A DNA stretch of 64,000 nt, taken from positions 18,373,230 through 18,437,229 of the forward strand of contig NC_088677.1 of NCBI RefSeq assembly GCF_950023065.1, in the 5' to 3' direction. The notes below the pieces were generated by a model that worked only from the letters and a program-made list of their open reading frames with translations, made no database searches and was not told the origin of the DNA. Both the position numbers and the translations under genes were made by a program. This DNA is from Planococcus citri. Lineage: Eukaryota > Arthropoda > Insecta > Hemiptera > Pseudococcidae. Below are positions 45,836 through 58,726 of the stretch, in pieces. The first letter of the stretch is position 1. Each line of letters starts with the position of its first letter.

Positions 45836-48239
45836 AGGGTGGGCCGTCTTTGACTTTTTTTTTTGGAAATTTGGCGAGGAGGAGTGATAAAAAGTTGTGG
45901 GGGCACCTCGAAAGACTGTGGGAAAAATTTGGGGTCTCAAACTTTACCCAGCATTTTGCAACCGGGGTTCAAAAATTTGAAATTTTCAAAAAAAAGAATA
46001 AAAAATTTTTTTTTGATTTTTTTTGATCGGTATGGGTTGCATTATGCCTATTTAGGAGAAAAACCCCATTTTCATTCGGTTTTTTCACTTTATTGGAGAT
46101 TTTCTGCCTTGCTTTCAAAATATGCAAAAACAGCCATTTTTAAGATGATTCGCGATTCATCTCGAGTTTTACAATACAAATTGTATTCATTTGAAGTCTA
46201 GAATGCCTTTTATCACTATGACTTCCCTCTCTCTCCATCTTCAGATATTCTCAATTAGCGCATAATTCTGATAGAAAATGAATATTGGCAGTAGGCATTT
46301 GTCCAAGCCATTTTTTAAGCAATTTTCACTAGGTGGCCAAGGAGACAGTGGCATTGGGGGCAATTGCCCCCACTCGCGATTAAAAATTTGAAATAAAGCA
46401 TGCAAAAATTGCCTTTTTTTTTGTTGTTGGGGCCCATTTTTTCAAAAAATTTTCGCTCTCGCTCTACTCGAGCAGTATTTTTATCATTGTTTTTATTTAA
46501 AATCATTAGTCATATCAAGAAAATTTTTCAGAAAATTACCTCTAATTTCGATTTTTCATGCCTAAAAATCCGGTTTTGCCCCCTCCTTGAGATATACTCG
46601 TAATTTGAAAAGTAGAACAACATCAATTTTAATGAAAGAAATCGGTTTGTCTAATCTCAATATTTTTCAAATTCAATCATAGGTTTTTTGAAATTCTAAT
46701 TTTGCAGAAGAACCAAATTGACCCGAGCGAAGCGAGGGCAAAAGTTTCGGAAAATTCGTAGCTTGATAAGTAAAACAACATCAATTTTAATGTAAGAAAT
46801 AAGAATTAGATTTTTCGGATTTCAACTTTTTTTAAAGTTCATTAACGGTTTCTTGAAATTCTAATCGCAAAGAAATGATTCGAATAGGCCTGAGCGAAGT
46901 GAGGACAAAACCATTTCAAAGTTTAATATGGTTTCAAAAAGTAAAACAGCAATAATTTTAAAGTAAATAGTGAGTTTTTCCACCACAGACATTTTTAAAA
47001 GTTTAAACTAAAATACTTTCCAAGCACAGTTATGAATAATTTGAGAAATAGAAAATAACAAGTTAGCCCGAGCAAAGCGAGGGCAAAAGCTTTTGAAAAA
47101 AATAACAATTTTGAGGAAAAATTGGTGATTTAAGTGCAAATCAAAAATTTTCTCAGGCAATATCGAATTTACTGGGTGGGCATTTGCCCAATGCCCTGAT
47201 TTGGTTTTGAATGGGAAAAACTTTCGTGGCCAAATCGAATTTACTGGGTGGCCAAGACTTGGTCACTGGGTGGCCATTTGGCCAAGCACTTATATCTTAA
47301 AAAATGCCCTGCATTTGTCATCTGAAAAAATACGCATAAAAAAAGTTTTGACCGGTGAAGTTGACCCATTTGACCTCTAATTTTACGTATCCGTTGAAAA
47401 AGTTGGAAAAAAAACCTTCACTCTCGATGAAAATGATCTCATAACAAAAAAATAAAAATTCAAAAAATTCAAAATGTAAACAAATTTTTTTTTTGAGATT
47501 TTTATAAACGTTTTCATGAAATACCTACGTCAGAAAGAGGTCAAAATAAGACAACTGAATAAATTTAAACTTTTTTTGAGGCTTGGAATTGAAAATTTTT
47601 TTCCCTTTGAATTTTGATTTTTTTGTCATGAGTTTATTTTATCGAGTGAGGGTTTTTTTTCAACTTTTCCAACGGATACGTAAAAATAGGGGTCAAATGG
47701 GTCAACTTTACCGGTCAAAACTTTTTTTTATGTTTTAAATCAAAAAATCGCATTTTTTTCGCAAACTTTCAATTTCTTAAAATCAACTTTACGAAATAAT
47801 GCAATCCCAATTTTTTAATAGGTATGTTGTTCGGCATGAAAAGTTGTCCATAATATATTTTTTTCAGAGTTTTTGAGAGTCGGAACGATATGAAAACTAC
47901 GTTTTGAATCTTTTCGAGCTAATTTATTCGTACGAAAAAAGTGGCAACACTGATTTTTATGATACTAAAAAGCATTTCAAAGCCCCTAATTACTGGAAAA
48001 AGTTCCATTTTGGTAGATATCGCGGTTATCGAGTAATCCACTGCTGAAATGGATGATACCCCAAGTTCACTGAAAACTTTGACACCCCCTAGCACCTTTT
48101 AAAAAGTGGCTATAGGTATAGGGCTGCGATTTGCGCCATTGATCATCCCTTCGGAAGGTCTTTCCACATGAAAAATTTCAAAAAAATCGCCGACCCCCCC
48201 CCCTTACCACTTCTTGGTCGAATTGACGCGGAATGACTC
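45836..48239. other. Transposon-derived non-coding region
   Basis: No gene. 46290-47330 is a probable non-autonomous element sharing the GAGCGAAGCGAGGGCAAAA phrase (three times) and a CCAACAACAAAAA stretch with the hAT-like element at 15124-15860. The rest is AT-rich palindromic debris; see the inverted repeat at 47338-47736. Confidence 0.45.
47338..47736. repeat. Inverted repeat (foldback, ~400 bp)
   Basis: The left arm starts CATAAAAAAAGTTTTGACCG and the right arm ends with its complement; further in, GGTCAAATGGGTCAA and CCAACGGATACGTAAAA pair with the left arm. Arms are about 120-150 bp, with an AT-rich centre. Probably a MITE; no clear flanking duplication. Confidence 0.7.
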
Positions 48240-49790
48240 AAAAATGAGGGGGGGAATCAAAATTCTACCAAATTGACCTAGAAAGATGAAATTTCAAATT
48301 TGGGATATACCCTATTTTCGACCTGCCAAATCGATTGGGAACTGTTTCAACCCGTTTTGAGTAGTTCTGGAACCTCCATGGTAGATTTTTGGAACTTGAA
48401 ATTCGCACAAAATTTCATCAAATGGAGTCGGAAAGCCGAAATTCATTCTGCTAACTAATTTCAATACACTACGAAGTCGACTGCAGGTGGATTTCAAGTC
48501 GTTTTGGAGCCACCAACGATTTTTTGAAAATTCCTGGAGCCTCCAGCAGATTTTTGAAACTTGAAATTTTCACAATATTTTAGCAAATGAAGTTAGAAAG
48601 CCGACATTTACTCCGAAATTGATTTCAATATGATATGAAACCGACTGCAGGTGCTTTCAAAGGGGTTTGAAGCTTCCAGCTACTTTTTGAAAATTTCGAT
48701 TTTCCAAAAAACACCATAAAACCTGTTTAAATTATCTTAAGCACGCATGCTCGAGATTGGTGCTTGTTAATGACCTTCATGACCTATGAAGTAAGCAATT
48801 TTTTAGAAATTTAAAGTTTCAAGAATCTACTGAAGGCTCCAGTACTTTCTAAAAAGTCGCTGGAAGCTCCAAAACGACTTAAAATCCATCTTCTGTCGAC
48901 TTCATAGCGTATTGAAATTAGTTTGCAGAATGAAGTCCGGCCTTCTAACTTCATTTGACAAAATGTCGTGGAAATTCAATTTTTAAAAATCTGCTGGAGG
49001 CTCCAGAGATTTTCAAAAAATCCCTGGAGGCTCCAAAAAAATTTGAACTCACTTGGAGTCGTCTTCAGAGGGTGTTAAAATTGGAGTGTAGAGTAAATTT
49101 CAGCTTTCCATACCTCCATTTGATGAAATAATGTGAAAAATTAGATTCAAAAATCTTCTGCAGACTCCAGGAATTTTCAAAAAGTCACTGGAGGCTCAAA
49201 AACGAATTGAAATCCACCGGCAGTCGACTTCGTAGCGTATTGAAATTAGTTTGCAGAATGAATTTCGGCTTCCCAACTCTATTTGATGACATTTAGTGGG
49301 AATTTCAAGTTTCAAAAATCTACTGGAGGCTCCAGAACTACTTAAAACGGTTTGAAACTGTTTCCAATCGATTTGGCAGGTCGAAAATAGGGTTATATCG
49401 CAAATTTCATCTTTCTAGGTCAATTTGGTAAAATTTTGATTTTTCCCCTCATTTTATGGCCTTGATTTTCAAAAATTCACCAAAAATCGAAAAAGTCACT
49501 TTAGCACTTGAAATTTTTACAGTTAATGAATTTTTGCCTGCTCTTTCGATCTACCTTAGTACGGTTCAAAAAAATTTCGTGCAAGTCTCATGTTGGAACG
49601 CAAAATCTGTGTTTTCGGCTGACCTTTCAATCAAAATGGCCGCCATTTTGTAAGTAGGGCCACTTTTTTTACGACAAGGGTTAGAAATGCTCCTTAGGAC
49701 TACTCCTCTAATAAAGAATTTGCCCCGGAGGATTCGACCAGGGTGGGGGGTGTGCAATAGATCTTGATTCGGCTCCCCCCCCCCGACTAC
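48240..49790. mobile_element. Foldback element, copy B (~1.5 kb)
   Basis: Shares its palindromic core with the elements at 38.1 and 59.9 kb (CGATTTGGCAGGTCGAAAAT, TTGAAACTGTTTC.AA, AATGGCCGCCATTTTG). The right end reads CCCCCCGACTA like the element at 59858-61121. No matching TAGTCGGGG end is visible on the left, so the left boundary is uncertain and probably truncated. Confidence 0.6.
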
Positions 49791-50685
49791 TATACCTATG
49801 TACATATAAATGTCGAATTTTTACGCCATAGCCATCGCCGACACAGAGTAAAGATCCTGTAGCTGCACTCACTCGAGTAACATGGTACTTGTATGCATTA
49901 ACACAATTACGTGTATTACGCAATACCTAGGTACCTATAGTACCTAAGTATGCGGATGCAGATGCAAGCCAATTCATTGTCACGGCTCACGGATACACTC
50001 ACTCAGACAGTAGACAAGCAGGTACCACGAAGAGCACAAAAGTGGACACCGCGCCGTAGATGCCTATTGCCTATAGTACAATAGCTCGCTCGCTCGCCTG
50101 CAGTTTGTTGATACGAGTAGGTCTATCGTATTTTCGCATTAGGGATTACTGACCCAAATCTAAATAGGTATTGAATTATTGATGATTGTCGCAGCCGCAG
50201 AGTACTAGAAGATATACACAATACTTAATATGCTACATAATTAGATAGATTTGTGGGTATTATTGTACGAGTGTATCCAAGAATTTGTGCAAGTAATGCA
50301 AGACCAACAGCAAGATGAAGACGAAGACGGGTAGAATAGTTGCTGACGCCGTGCCGTGTCGTGCCATGCCGCCGGTATCTTGTATACAGCATCCACAATC
50401 TACTTATGTGTACGTATAGATAGATAGATAGATAGATACAGATACATACGTAGGTAGGTACAGGTGAAGGTATTAGAGACTACTCGTACACTTATGATGT
50501 ACTATGGAAATATGTGGTACCTACATTCTTACAAGCTGAGCTGGTTTTTTGTAGGTATGTACGAGTATCAGTAGCTATTTACGTACGTAGTAGGTGTCTA
50601 AAAATATCTTATAAGACGACTGACGACGCGACAAAAATACGCGCATTACGAACTGGTTGCGCCTTGCGCTGCGCTGCGCTTCTTG
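49791..50685. other. Upstream region of the Reg-5-like gene
   Basis: No gene. Rich in GTAGGTACCTA-type words, with a short (GATA)n run at about 50418-50440 (TAGATAGATAGATAGATA). Likely contains regulatory sequence for the gene starting near 50720. Confidence 0.4.
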
Positions 50686-50723
50686 TTTAAATACGACAGC
50701 GATGCCGTTTAGCGAGGTCAGTT
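50686..50723 (+). promoter_or_regulatory. Core promoter of the Reg-5-like gene
   Basis: TTTAAATA at 50686-50693 lies about 27-34 bp before TCAGTT (50718-50723), which matches the arthropod initiator TCAGT. The predicted leader is about 240 bp to the ATG at 50961. Confidence 0.55.
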
Positions 50724-50960
50724 CATCGTAAACTCTTTCAACTATACGTACAAGTTACCCACTCGCGTGCAAGTGTTTCGGTACATACTTACTCCTACTA
50801 CGAGTATACTTACATCCGACTCAGATTCACTATTCAGAGTTCAGTGATCAGTGATCAGTGTTCAGTGTTCAGTGTCGAGTGTCACTTTCTAACTTACTTC
50901 GTACTTTTCGGTCATTAATCGACCTTTTTTTTTCACTTTCACGTAAACGTTCCGAAAAAC

Positions 50961-53411
50961 ATGTTTTGCACCGGTGTTTTCAAGTCGGCGACGGCGACGC
51001 TGACATCGCTTTGCGTTGCTATTGTTTTCGTTTCGGCTGCAATATCGCAGGCGTCTGGCTCTGCCATACCGATGTGGGAATTTCTTAGTCGAACCGAAAA
51101 AGTAAGTACTTACCTAACTATTTATGATTTTAGCACTTGTATGTACAACTACAGTATTCCAGTACCACCTACCTAAGTACCTACTACCTACCTACTTTGT
51201 TTTATACGCTTTAACACACGCATTTCTGGCCTTTGTACGCGAAAAGCGAACTAGCAGCGACCTACTTCAACCAATTAACGCATTTCGACTCATTTTTTTC
51301 GATTTGTGCGATTTGCGAATTGGCCAATGGCCATCAACGCCATCGTCCTTCGCGTGCAAATCGAGTAGAGACTATAGAAATTTCAAAAATTCCAACATAC
51401 CTGTAACTGCCTACGTCGCTTTGCGTCGCGTGGGTACGTAGTTTTCTGTGAAAATTCATTTTCAAGAAAATGACTGTTATTTGTAGGTGTAGGTATATAA
51501 TGTAGGTAGCTGTTTTGTACAGGTGGTGCTTATCGGCGTTCCATCGCCCAATTTTGACTTTTCAATTAGATTAGAAGAATCAGGCTTACATTCCTATTAT
51601 TATTCTGGTAATTATTTTTGCAGATGAGTCATTTATTCAACACATTTTCCGTACAAGTAGCCGAATATTGTAAATCTTCCACCATGCCAGGTACGCGTAT
51701 TTACATAATTTATGCTACCTAGTACCTACCTAGTTACGTTAGATACGAGTATTTAGTGTCAACTTACAATCGAGATCAAACATACGAGAATCGTAGTGCG
51801 AGTGTACCTATGTATATACCTACCTATCTACATGGTTTATGTGATTGATGATGCCCGACAGTTGTCAGTTTACCGGCTGGTTGCAGTCGTAGCTACTGAA
51901 ACTTAAATTCAAATTCATGTATTGCAGTAGACAGCTTTTGCTGTATTTAGAATGGCAATGCAACAACAATATGAACATAAAAAAGTATTACTAGATACAA
52001 ATAACAATACCTAAGCATAGTGCAGGAAAAGGGGAAAAAATTGAATAAAAAGTACACATAATTTTAGAAATCATTTACAAAAACTCTTTTGTGAGAACCA
52101 TTTTTTGAATATTTTATAAAAAGTTTGAAATAAGACTTACCAATCTACTTACATACATATCTGCAGCATTTCTTCAATGCTGTAGAACACACATCTCTGT
52201 AACCAATTTTGGAGTTTATTTTTAAAAAGCTTTTTGGATGCTATATTTTTTAGTTCATAAGGTATTTTCAGAGCTGTGGGTCCTGAACGATTTTGGAATT
52301 GGATTTCGGTTTTGGGATCAAAATTTACCTACTCATTTTGCGGTGGGATATTTTGTTTTAGTGGTTTTGGGATTGAAAAAATTTGTTTTGAATCTAGGAT
52401 GAATCGATTTTGGTTTTGGGATTTTCATTTCAACCAATTTTAAGTCCAAAATTCCAAATTGACTAAAGTACCCGGCAAGGGGTCTAAAAAATGGGACATT
52501 TTGACATGAGGAATCCGATGGTGTGATAGGTTGAATGTTTTAAATGCATATTCTGCCTAATTCGTCGAGTAATTTCTATTGTGATCTGAATGAATGATGG
52601 TAAATGATGTGAAATGACAATTTTTCAGAATAAAATTGGGGAAAAACCACAAATTGAAATCTCAAAACCAAACGATTTTTTTTTTAGTTCTGGGTTTGTT
52701 TTGGGTTCCAAATTATATCGGTTCCGGGATTTTTTCGGTTTTGGGATCAAGAAAAATAGTGATTTCATTTTCAGGCAGACTTGTAGGACTGCTCAGGTTT
52801 TGCGGTTGTTCCAAAATCAAGGTCTTTGTTTGGAGCTTTTAAACGGTCTGGCCTAGTCATTCTGTTCTTCATTTGTGTCTTTGTGTGTCGGTCCGGTCCA
52901 GTCCTGACTAGAAATTTTTATCCTGGTCATGGGTCAATCCAGGTCCAAAAAACGGCCTTCATTTTTCAGAATGAAAAAAACTTCCAAACACATTTAGATG
53001 AATTGAAAAATGTGATTTTTGCTCTCAGAACAATGAACATTAAAACTTCGCAAGAAATTGTCAAATTGAATCATAATGGAAATTTATTCAAAATAAGAGC
53101 ATCTAAAATGGCTTTACAAATTTGAAAAATTGAATGTAACTAAGCCCAGAGGTCCCAAATGCGGTCATTGGTCCATTTTTTTAGAAAGGTCTTCGGTCTC
53201 AGTCTCAGTCTCAGTCTCAGTCTCGATCTCAGTCTCTGTCTCGGTGTCGGTCTCGGTGTCGGTCTCAGTCTCAGTCTCAGTCTCAGTCTCAGTCTCGGTC
53301 TCGGTCTCGGTCTCAGTCTTGATTTTGGTCTTGATCTTGGTCCCTTGTCTCAGTCTCGGTCTCGGTCTCGGTCTCGGTCTTGGTCTCGGTCTCGGTCTTG
53401 GTCTCGGTCTT

Positions 53412-53470
<59 letters not shown>

Positions 53471-53706
53471 TGGCCTCAGTCTTGGTCTCGGCCTCAGTCT
53501 CGGTCTCGGTCTCGGTCTCGGTCTCAGTCTCTGTCTCGGTGTCGGTCTCGGTGTCGGTCTCAGTCTCAGTCTCAGTCTCAGTCTCAGTCTCGGTCTCGGT
53601 CTCGGTCTCAGTCTTGATTTTGGTCTTGATCTTGGTCCCTTGTCTCAGTCTCGGTCTCGGTCTCGGTCTCGGTCTTGGTCTCGGTCTCGGTCTTGGTCTC
53701 GGTCTT

Positions 53707-53759
<53 letters not shown>

Positions 53760-56700
53760 TGGCCTCAGTCTTGGTCTCGGCCTCAGTCTCGGTCTCGGTC
53801 TTGGTCTAGGCCAGGGGTGCTAACTGTAATCGCAAAAAACTGAAAACCATAACCAAAACCCAAACAAGAACCATAATTTTAGCCATTTTGAAACCCTAAC
53901 TGAAAACAAAAACCAAAATTTCATAGGTTTTTTAAAAACCGTAAAAAACCATAACATTAATGAAATAATGAAGCAGAGTGAGTGAAACCGAAACCTAAAC
54001 CGATATAATTTATTTCGGTTTTTTTCGGTTTTCAGTTCGGGTTTTTCAGTTTTTTCAATTTTTTGGTGGGATTTTTTCACATTTTTGACTTTTGAGACTC
54101 AAAATCCAGGGAAATTGGTAAATTTACTAATTAGTATTCTTGAAAAATATATGAATACACGTACCTAGTACCTTGTGGTGCCCGGGTCTTTTATGGTAAT
54201 TGTGGTGCCCGCGTACATAGAGGATCATATATATATGTATGTATGATAAAGGTGTTTTGGAGCAGTTTATTTTTTGGGGGGTTTTTAGTTATAGAGGTGC
54301 CCATTATATAAACTTGGTAGTTGTGGTGTCCGCCTCAAAAAATTTTTTTTCACTTTAGAGTGCATTTCATCAAATTCTATATCGTTTTATATAAAAAGAC
54401 CTTGTGGTGCCCGATTTGGGCGCCACAAGCCCAAAACCGGGCACCACAATAACTACGTATACTTAAAAGTTAAAACGGGCACCACAATGACTAAGTTTAA
54501 ATCTATAGATATACTTTTTTTAGAATTATTAATGACATGACTACAGTTTGTTTTCTGAGAATGAGAAATTTTGAAGAAATTGAAAAAATATAATATGTAA
54601 AACCGAAAAAAAAACGAAAACCGAAACTGAAACTGAAATTTTTGTATACAAGATCAAAACTGAAACTGAAAACCGAAATTTTGAATTTCAAAATCAAAAC
54701 CAAAACCGAACCGAAAACCAAAAACTTTCAAGGAAAAATTGGAGTGAAACCGTAATCGTAATTAAAATAATTAAGGTTAGCACCCCTGGTCTAGGCTTTG
54801 GTCTTGGTCTTGGTCTTGGTCTCAGTCTCGGTCTCAGTCTTGGTCTGTCACTGGTATTTTTTCTGAAGAGGGTCATCCGTTCAGTAAATATTTACATAAA
54901 TTTGTTTTAGAGGTCTCAGGTCCCATCTGGTCCACTTGGTCTTGTTAGCATTTTTGGGTCAGGTTGTGGTCATCAGTCTGGTTTTTTGGACCAGTTGGTC
55001 TGACGAGCCTGGTTTTGGGATTGGATTTAAATTGGGATTTAATCGGTTTAGGTTTCAAGATCATTTCAGACCCACTGCTCTGATTTCATTTGTATCATTT
55101 TCTTTCAGCCAAAAAGGCAAAAAAGTGAGAAAATTGGAAATGTTTTGATTGTTTTGAGGATTATAAGTACCTTCTCTTTGCCTTCTCAATTCTGAATGAA
55201 ATCAAGTCAAATTCCAGAAGTTTTCATTTTTTAACAAAATGCAGAAAAGAAAAACTCTAGATGGATGAAATTCATTAAAATTTGGCCAAAATTTGTAACA
55301 AAAAAAAACTTGCCATAAAAAGCCAAAAATTGAAGAACTAGAAAAAAGTTCAAAATTATTCGTTTTGTTAATGTTATCATTTTATAAACTTATAACGTTA
55401 CATTTTGTGTAAATTTTTTAATTTGTTTCGTTTCGTGTCCAGAGGAAAAAAATCACCATTTTGTTTTGTTTCCATCGTATCGTTTCATTTTGTGTTCACA
55501 GGCCTGTTTTCAAATTAAGACTGATTAGTGATTTCCAGGATTCTCTTGGATTTTTTTGATACATTATTCTTAGAACTCTTTTTTGTATTAGTAGGTAGTA
55601 GGTACACGTTCAAGTAGACTAGGTGGTTACTGGCTCAAAGTGCTATTCCATTTCCATAGCTCAGATTAGAATGAGACAGCCCAAAATATGCAATTTTTAT
55701 TTTTTACAGTACCATGTGAGTGGGTAATTCACAGAGTTGTCTCATTAAAGTAGGTACCTATTGGTGGAGAGTTTTTTTGATTAAAAATGGTCCACTAGTT
55801 ATTCCATTTCAAGACATCAGAGTCTAGTATAATTCCCAAAAATTTAGTTGATTCAATTATCCGGTACTTTTCCGAATTCCAAGAAATGTTTTTTATTTAA
55901 ATTTAGTATAATTTTGTTTGCCGAAAACCAAGCTATAAATTTATTTACGATTCCTTGAATGTGATCGCTATCAACACCTTTGTTAATTTCTAGAAGAGTA
56001 GTTGTATCATCAGCAAATTCTGTGAGTACCTACTACCTAGAAGTACCTACCTACAGGTAAAGCTGACGCTCACGCTGCAGTCGCTGGACGAAATTGACGT
56101 GGTGACGCATACCTATGTACCTACCCACTCGTATTCGCAAATTGCGAATCCGAATCCGAATCTGCACAGAGGCGACAGATTACCTAGGTATAGGTACTTG
56201 TAATACTTGAGAGTTGAGATGATTAATTCGTCGCCGTCGTGGTTGTTGTTGTTTTTTACCTCGCTCATCAACATTGATTAATGTTAACGAAGCCTAGCTT
56301 CGTCTCGCCTCGTAATTTATAAACATCACATACCTACCTAGCTGTAGCATAGGTATAGGTTTAAGGAATAGCACCTAATATACCGACCATCACCACCTAC
56401 ACCTTGACTAAAGTGAGATGAGACACGGATTCGAACTTGTACTGCTTGTACTGTGTATGTGTGTTTGTCAAGGGCTGCTTGCGAGGTCTTCCGTCCTCCG
56501 TTTTGAGCTCATACTCAATGTCGAGAAAATAATATCAACATTTCTGACCCCTCACCTTTTTTTTTCAAAGATGAGCCTATCGCAATAGCCATCATTATAG
56601 TTTTACTTAGCACTTATTCAGATATAGCTGTAGTTGGTACCTTACCTTTTACTCCTAGTACAGTGTAGTATTACTCGACACTCGATACTCGTACTCGTAC

Positions 56701-57767
56701 CTACCCGATTAGATTTAGGTACATACATACATAGTACATAGGTACATAGATATCCAGGCTAGACCTACCCCACCTACGAGTAAATTTAGGTACTGTATGA
56801 CATAAAATAGTAAGGCCTATTTTTATTGTGTGTTACAGACTGCAACAAGGTATTGCTCGTGTATGGCTTGACAAATTTGGCAAAAATGGACGACGTTGCT
56901 TTGGATGAAATGGACCCTTATCAACGAAGAGCAAATGATAAAAGTGAGTAGTACCTGCTTAAAGCTTACACCTTGTTGCCTAATACTTTAAAGCTAGCAG
57001 TAAATGAACTGACAATTTGACACTTACATCTAATACTTTTACTCACTTGGTACCTAATGATTTTCAATTTGATTTTTGTAGTTTGGGAATCGATGATGAA
57101 AGACAGCAACCGAGTAACGTCGCAGTCGCAATCGCAAACCAAACAGCAGAACCACGAACGCGATTATTATGCGGATGCTTTAGGTAAATACAAATACATA
57201 TGTACCTAGGTACTTCTAAAATTTTTTAAAAATATTTTTGATTTTTTTTATGGTTATTGGTTGCATTATATACATACATAGTATGTAGGGGCTGTGAGAT
57301 TAATTGCGACGAAATTTGATTGAATTTTTTCAGAGCCCGGTACAGCTGATGAAAACTATTTAGGCTCGGCTTCCGATAACGTCGAAGAAAACATAACGGT
57401 GGATGGCGCTGGCGAAAACGACAGATACTTGTCGGGACCGATGATGGTTCGAGTGCGGCCCGATGGCAGTCCCGTTCCAGACGACGACGCTCACCATCAA
57501 CAGACGCATTTGCCAAAAGATGAAGATATGGAAGAACACGTAGCCATGAGAGGTAATCCAGTTCCTTCGGTATCCGAACTGCAAGAATTCCTCTCACCGA
57601 CGCCTTCACCTTCACCTTCGCCATCGCCTTTGCCTTCGTATTGGTATTGGTCAGTGAACGATCGCCAATCGGCTACTGCCGATACTGCACATTCGCGGTC
57701 TTCGTTTTACGGACGCGATTCGCCAAAGTTTAGGCGATTTGCGGCCATACCGACAGCGTACGTGTAA
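50961..57767 (+). CDS. Reg-5: Secreted protein resembling Rhythmically expressed gene 5 (282 aa)
   Basis: Exons 50961-51101, 51624-51690, 56839-56943, 57082-57183 and 57334-57767 join in phase to 282 codons plus stop. The first ~33 residues are a signal peptide (hydrophobic LTSLCVAIVFVSAAI, cleavage near ASG). The mature protein opens SAIPMWEFLSRTEKMSHLF, then two Cys (VAEYCKSS and PDCNK), LLVYGLTNLAKMDD and MDPYQRRAN. These match my memory of insect Reg-5 proteins, described as rhythmically expressed and of unknown biochemical role. The acidic C-terminal half has GPMMVRVRPDGSPVPDDD and LPKDEDMEE, then a Ser-Pro repeat tract and an aromatic, basic tail that looks lineage-specific. The 5.1-kb second intron holds a hexanucleotide array and a hAT MITE. 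The assignment rests on recall; secretion is well supported. Confidence 0.75.
53190..53811 (+). repeat. (TCTCGG/TCTCAG)n hexanucleotide array in the Reg-5-like intron
   Basis: About 620 bp of TCTCGG with TCTCAG, TCTTGG and TCTCGGTG variants. A higher-order duplication is visible: the sequence from 53231 (AGTCTCTGTCTCGGTG) recurs from 53526 with the same variants, an offset of 295 bp. Frames through it read as long VS, LGLG and RS dipeptide repeats and are not genes. The array resumes after the inserted MITE (54797-54850). Confidence 0.95.
53812..54788. mobile_element. hAT MITE, intact copy of the CAGGGGTGCTAAC family (977 bp)
   Basis: Ends CAGGGGTGCTAAC and GTTAGCACCCCTG, flanked by the 8-bp duplication GTCTAGGC (53804-53811, 54789-54796), classic hAT structure. 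Inserted inside the hexanucleotide array, which continues on both sides. Subterminal zones are rich in AAACCATAACC and AACCGAAA motifs in inverted orientation. A second palindromic element is nested at 54173-54487. Same family as 40162-40850. Confidence 0.94.
54173..54487. mobile_element. Nested palindromic element with TTGTGGTGCCCG ends
   Basis: Left TTGTGGTGCCCGGG, right CGGGCACCACAA. The unit GTGGTGCCCG is repeated at 54173, 54203 and 54412, its GTGGTGTCCG variant lies near 54325, and complements lie at 54424, 54437 and 54475. Repeated subterminal units suggest transposase-binding clusters. No clean flanking duplication; the opposite-strand copy at 40.2-40.85 kb lacks it, so it is an insertion. 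Confidence 0.7.
54797..54850 (+). repeat. Right remainder of the hexanucleotide array
   Basis: TTGGTCTTGGTCTTGGTCTC-type repeats directly after the MITE's target duplication, continuing the array broken at 53811. Confidence 0.85.
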
Positions 57768-58616
57768 TTCTTCAGTCCAAACTACTCTACTAGATGGATA
57801 AAAGCTTATGCCTGAACATGTCTCAGCCCTCAGCCACGTCCTTAGCGCATAGGCAATTTAGGTGATACCTGCCAAAAGTTTAGTACGGCCACGGTCACTG
57901 GAGTGCGACTAGTCGCGTCGTGTGTGGCATTTAGGAATGCTATGGGCTGTGTCGTAGTCTATGCTTTGTCCGCACTCATAGTTTGGTGTAGGTACACCTA
58001 TCGGCCATGGCCACTTACTGGGCCTATCTCTGTGATTTACTTACCTTTTTAAGAGAAAAGATGAAAGCTAATTTCAAGCTGCTGCTAGCCCTCGAGTCGA
58101 CTGCTGCCCCATGAAGACGATTGATGGATGAAAATGCCAAATGCCAATGGACATCGCAGACAGTGCGCAGTGCGCAGGTTGGCATTGCATTGCATTGCAT
58201 TGCAGTACAGTGCATGGTGCGCTAATTTTCCAATTTGCCAAGGTACAAACCACCGAACGCTCAAATACAATTTCTTGATATAGGTATGGGTACCTATACC
58301 TATACTTTTCATTACCCGCAATATTGGTCTGTCTTATGATGATATGCGGACGACCAGTTTACCTATTAATGAAATTATCGAGAAAAGTCGCCTTATCAGT
58401 AATACGGGTAGACTATATGAATTACCAAAAGCGATTCGATAGGTACCTACCTACCTACTTAAATTTAGCCAATATACGCGAGTAGGAAATATAATCAGAA
58501 TGAGAAATACCTACGGTAATCGAGCTGATACGTATTAATTGGTTGACAGCAGATTGAAAACGCAACGTTTCAACTTTCGTATCGTATTTATTTTGTTTTG
58601 TTTGTGTCTTTATGTG

Positions 58617-58700
58617 CTTATTTATTTACGTATTTATTTATTTATTTATTTATTTTGTTTGTTTGTTCGTTTGTTTATTTATTTATTTATTTGATTTGAT
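58617..58700 (+). repeat. (TTTA)n microsatellite in the Reg-5-like 3' UTR
   Basis: TTATTTATTTATTTATTTAT runs with a TTTG-variant centre, about 30 bp before the poly(A) signal. Confidence 0.85.
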
Positions 58701-58720
58701 TTTATAACGATTAAGATCAA

Positions 58721-58726
58721 AATAAA
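58721..58726 (+). terminator. Probable poly(A) signal of the Reg-5-like gene
   Basis: AATAAA about 950 bp after the stop, with a TG/T-rich stretch (GTTTCCTATCTTTGT) downstream. Confidence 0.5.

Noticed and set aside
45659..45940. 93-aa minus-strand frame near a G-rich tract
   Set aside because: No domain and no splice context; overlaps transposon-like sequence starting near 45836.
53130..53843. Long overlapping frames encoding VSVSVS, LGLGLG and RSRSRS repeats
   Set aside because: All three frames of a TCTCGG hexanucleotide array are open by construction; the array is intronic and interrupted by a MITE.
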